A stretch of 9,269 bases of DNA, taken from SYIM01 sp041182885 (GTDB lineage Bacteria; Pseudomonadota; Gammaproteobacteria; Burkholderiales; Burkholderiaceae_E). The first letter of the stretch is position 1. The number at the start of each line of letters is the position of its first letter. Below are positions 7,733 to 9,269 of the stretch, piece by piece. A program made the position numbers and the translations under genes. The DNA lies in assembly GCA_049423065.1 (NCBI GenBank), contig JBMSQB010000125.1:1-9269 (forward strand). Reading direction: 5' to 3'. The notes beneath the pieces are model-generated. The model had not been told where the DNA came from and ran no database searches. It was given only the letters and a program-made list of their open reading frames with translations.

Positions 7733-8279
7733 CTACCGCAATGCAAACGCTTCCTGGTGAACGCGGCGCGGAGCTTGCCCCAACTCGTTCAGTCCCGAAA
7801 CAAGGGTATCGAGAAGACCGGCGGGGCCACGGAAATAAAGCTCGGAGGATTTCAGCTGGAACGGCGTCAGGCTTGACAGCGCCTGTGCATTCAGACGCCC
7901 GCCCTCGTCACTCGCCACGATATGAATCTTGAGGCTGGGCCGATACGCCGCGAGGCCAAGCAGTCGCTCGGCGGCAAATGCCTCGGCGCGGCTCGACACC
8001 GCCCAAAACAGGGCGATTTCCCGAGTATCGTCTGCGCTCAAGGCCTCTGCCCACGCCAGGAAGGGTGTGATTCCCACTCCGCCAGCAATCCAGATCTGGC
8101 GCGGTGTGCGCCGATGCAACAGGAATCGGCCATAGGGCCCCTCGACCCGCACGCGCTGTCCCAGCCAAAGCCATGCCCACGCTCACCTTCAGGCCGAAGG
8201 GCGCGTACGTCCGCGCGGCCAGAACCGCAGCAAGCAGAACAGCCAACGTGGAAAGGATGGGACCGATCGCGCGAATCAA
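7733..8279 (-). pseudogene. Remnant of ferric-reductase-like FAD/NAD(P)-binding oxidoreductase (internal deletion, frameshift)
   Basis: On the minus strand, the piece from about 8162 down to the TAG at 7733-7735 encodes the C-terminal half of a ferredoxin-NADP-reductase-type module: GQRVRVEGPYGRF (end of the FAD domain), then IWIAGGVGITPF (NAD(P)-binding glycine motif), ALFWAVSSRAEAF, and FRGPAGL near the end, closing with a normal-looking VHQEAFALR terminus. The family usually has Cys in the last motif (CGP); here it is Arg. Upstream, in another frame (8279 to about 8171, TTG start), is a hydrophobic stretch (IGPILSTLAVLLAAVLAA) that fits the first membrane helix of a ferric-reductase-like protein. 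Heme-binding membrane helices and most of the FAD domain, expected between, are absent. With families of about 440 residues, roughly 250 residues appear lost (estimate). The two pieces are out of frame, so no functional product is expected. A sequencing artefact cannot explain the missing centre. Confidence 0.75.
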
Positions 8280-8322
8280 GATCTTTGGATGCTCACACCA
8301 TGAAACTCATCTGCTGGCAAGC

Positions 8323-8490
8323 GTGATTTTTACGCCCAAGGGAACCAGGCAGACTGCGATCTACGAACTGCCATGGACTGCACTGGCGCAGATGGGTGAG
8401 ATCAAGAGCCGTCTACCACCCGAGCAACGACATGCAGCCGTGATGAAACTGGATGCAGACAATCTGTACTCGGTCATGCAGCCTCGCTGA
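8323..8490 (+). CDS. Short hypothetical reading frame, possibly a gene fragment
   Basis: An open frame ending at TGA 8488-8490 gives about 55 residues from GTG 8323. The frame is also open further upstream to about 8104, but that part overlaps the minus-strand pseudogene and is probably its shadow. The peptide includes FTPKGTRQTAIYELPW and ends MKLDADNLYSVMQPR. Its composition is less Ala/Arg-loaded than shadow frames in this window, which is why it is listed. There is no clear ribosome binding site, no ATG at the start, and I recognise no family. It may be the 3' end of a lost gene. The rest of 8280-8569 shows nothing else recognisable. Confidence 0.25.
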   Translation: MIFTPKGTRQTAIYELPWTALAQMGEIKSRLPPEQRHAAVMKLDADNLYSVMQPR

Positions 8491-8569
8491 CACCATCATG
8501 CGGGCTCGCCGATGCACGAGATGCTGTGTCCGGGGGCAGACGATCCCCGCTTTCCGCTAAGATAAACGG

Positions 8570-8947
8570 ATGCTAACCATGTCGAGACTTCGCTCGGGCC
8601 TACCGCGGTTCGCGGGCATCTTGCTTTGCATGCTCGTGTTCTCGCACGTGTTCTCGGTCCTGAACGCGTCTACGGCTCGGGCATCCAGTCTCTTGACCGT
8701 TTGTACAAGTGCCGGACTGGTCCAGGTCCAATTCGATCCGGGATCACCCACCTCGGGTTCAACAGAGCATCGTGCGGGTTTTGACTGCCCGCTGTGTTCG
8801 CCTGGTGCTGCACCGCCAGCGAGTTGCAGCACCATCGTCCGGATCGACCTGCCGCTCTTTTCAGAGCCCACCGGTCATCTCACTCGTCTCCGAAGTACTC
8901 GAGACGCAGGTCCTCCTCTCCCCGCCCGCGGCCCCCCTTCCGCCTGA
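8570..8947 (+). CDS. DUF2946 family protein
   Basis: A 125-residue protein; ATG 8570 is used, and ATG 8579 (three codons later) is equally possible because neither has a strong ribosome binding site. A hydrophobic N-terminal segment (about residues 14-34, FAGILLCMLVFSHVF) would be a signal peptide or membrane anchor. Then come the features I associate with DUF2946: VCTSAGLVQVQFD around 44-56 with Cys45, a CPLC (CxxC) motif at 73-76, and a Pro/Arg-rich end (PARGPPSA). Members often sit beside TonB-dependent receptor and copper-related genes, and the paired cysteines suggest metal or redox involvement; no biochemical role is established to my knowledge. Here it follows a ruined ferric-reductase-like gene, which supports a former metal-handling locus. 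The family call rests on pattern recognition of the Cys spacing and the overall layout. Confidence 0.75.
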   Translation: MLTMSRLRSGLPRFAGILLCMLVFSHVFSVLNASTARASSLLTVCTSAGLVQVQFDPGSPTSGSTEHRAGFDCPLCSPGAAPPASCSTIVRIDLPLFSEPTGHLTRLRSTRDAGPPLPARGPPSA

Positions 8948-9126
8948 CCTTCCCGCAAAGCCGGCTGGCAATCCATTGCGGTTGTCAGGCCAGCATCGTC
9001 TCGACTCTCGGTCTCATCCACAGCATCGCTGGACGCAAGCAGTGGGCGTTTCCACGCCGCATCGCGCTCTCGGCGCCGTACTGGTTACCAGAGTCGTTCG
9101 TAGTCAGTTCAATTCAGATTTCGTTC

Positions 9127-9132
9127 AGGGGA
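9127..9132 (+). promoter_or_regulatory. Ribosome binding site for the 9137 frame
   Basis: AGGGGA lies four bases before ATG 9137. It is the clearest Shine-Dalgarno in the second half of the window and fixes the start of the frame that leaves the window. Confidence 0.6.
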
Positions 9133-9136
9133 CAAC

Positions 9137-9269
9137 ATGTTTCCCATCCAATCTAGCGCCGCGCGCCGCGCCACGGATTTCGCGCGTTCGTTGCTATTTA
9201 TGGCTGGATTTTCGATCAGCGACGATGAGGTTCGGGATGTGGTCGCATTTATGGAGTCGCTGACCGACG
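9137..9269 (+). CDS. N-terminal part of an unidentified protein, truncated by window end
   Basis: From ATG 9137 the frame stays open for 44 codons to the last base. A good ribosome binding site precedes it. The peptide starts MFPIQSSAARRATDFARSLL and then reads SISDDEVRDVVAFMESLTD. The second part resembles the C-terminal helix of di-heme cytochrome c peroxidases and related c-type cytochromes (typically ...DLVAFLxSLT...), which is odd so close to a start codon. The basic, partly hydrophobic first 22 residues might be a leader, but no cleavage site is evident. It may be a small real gene, or a start region joined to the tail of another gene. Position downstream of a DUF2946 gene would fit a TonB receptor start, but nothing visible confirms that. 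The 189 bases between 8948 and 9136 hold no recognised feature besides the ribosome binding site. Confidence 0.45.
   Translation, partial: MFPIQSSAARRATDFARSLLFMAGFSISDDEVRDVVAFMESLTD

Noticed and set aside
8558..8563. TAAGAT as a -10 box for the DUF2946 gene
   Set aside because: It lies only seven bases before ATG 8570 and has no convincing -35 partner at normal spacing.
8709..9263. 184-residue + strand frame overlapping DUF2946 and the terminal frame
   Set aside because: It overlaps the recognised DUF2946 gene in another frame and has Arg/Pro/Ser-rich shadow composition; ATG 9137 with its ribosome binding site is in a different frame.

Overview
The window is GC-rich, tightly packed proteobacterial DNA. 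Lipobox-bearing TolC, adaptor and DUF2946 genes and the codon use suggest a betaproteobacterium (Rhodocyclales or Burkholderiales type). The taxonomic placement is an inference from style, not from a marker gene.

Bases 1-7620 look like one operon on the + strand, entered in the middle. It opens with the C-terminal end of a large Ser/Ala/Pro-rich secreted or surface protein, which carries a 15-bp tandem repeat and a putative Ig/cadherin-like (He_PIG/CADG) domain. Four export genes follow with almost no spacing: a TolC-family lipoprotein carrying three extra cadherin/VCBS-like domains at its C-terminus; a short signal-peptide-bearing periplasmic adaptor; a membrane-anchored HlyD-type adaptor with a GAF-like cytoplasmic N-terminus; and a large M50-type (site-2-protease-like) membrane metalloprotease with an N-terminal PqqD/RRE-like winged helix and a C-terminal HlyD-like arm. 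Stops and starts overlap at two junctions (GTGA, TGATG), so translation is probably coupled.

The set resembles a type I-like envelope-spanning exporter, but no ABC ATPase or RND pump is encoded here; the only inner-membrane multispan protein is the M50 protease. The simplest reading is a dedicated export/processing machine for the giant repeat protein encoded just upstream. The family names follow known domain architecture; the joint function is inference.

Bases 7621-9269 are different: looser, partly decayed and metal/redox flavoured. A minus-strand remnant of a ferric-reductase-like flavoprotein (7733-8279) has lost its centre and is frame-disrupted. Next come a short uncertain reading frame (8323-8490), an apparently intact DUF2946-family gene (8570-8947), and the start of a frame that runs off the window end (9137 onward) with a good ribosome binding site and a cytochrome-c-peroxidase-like tail motif.
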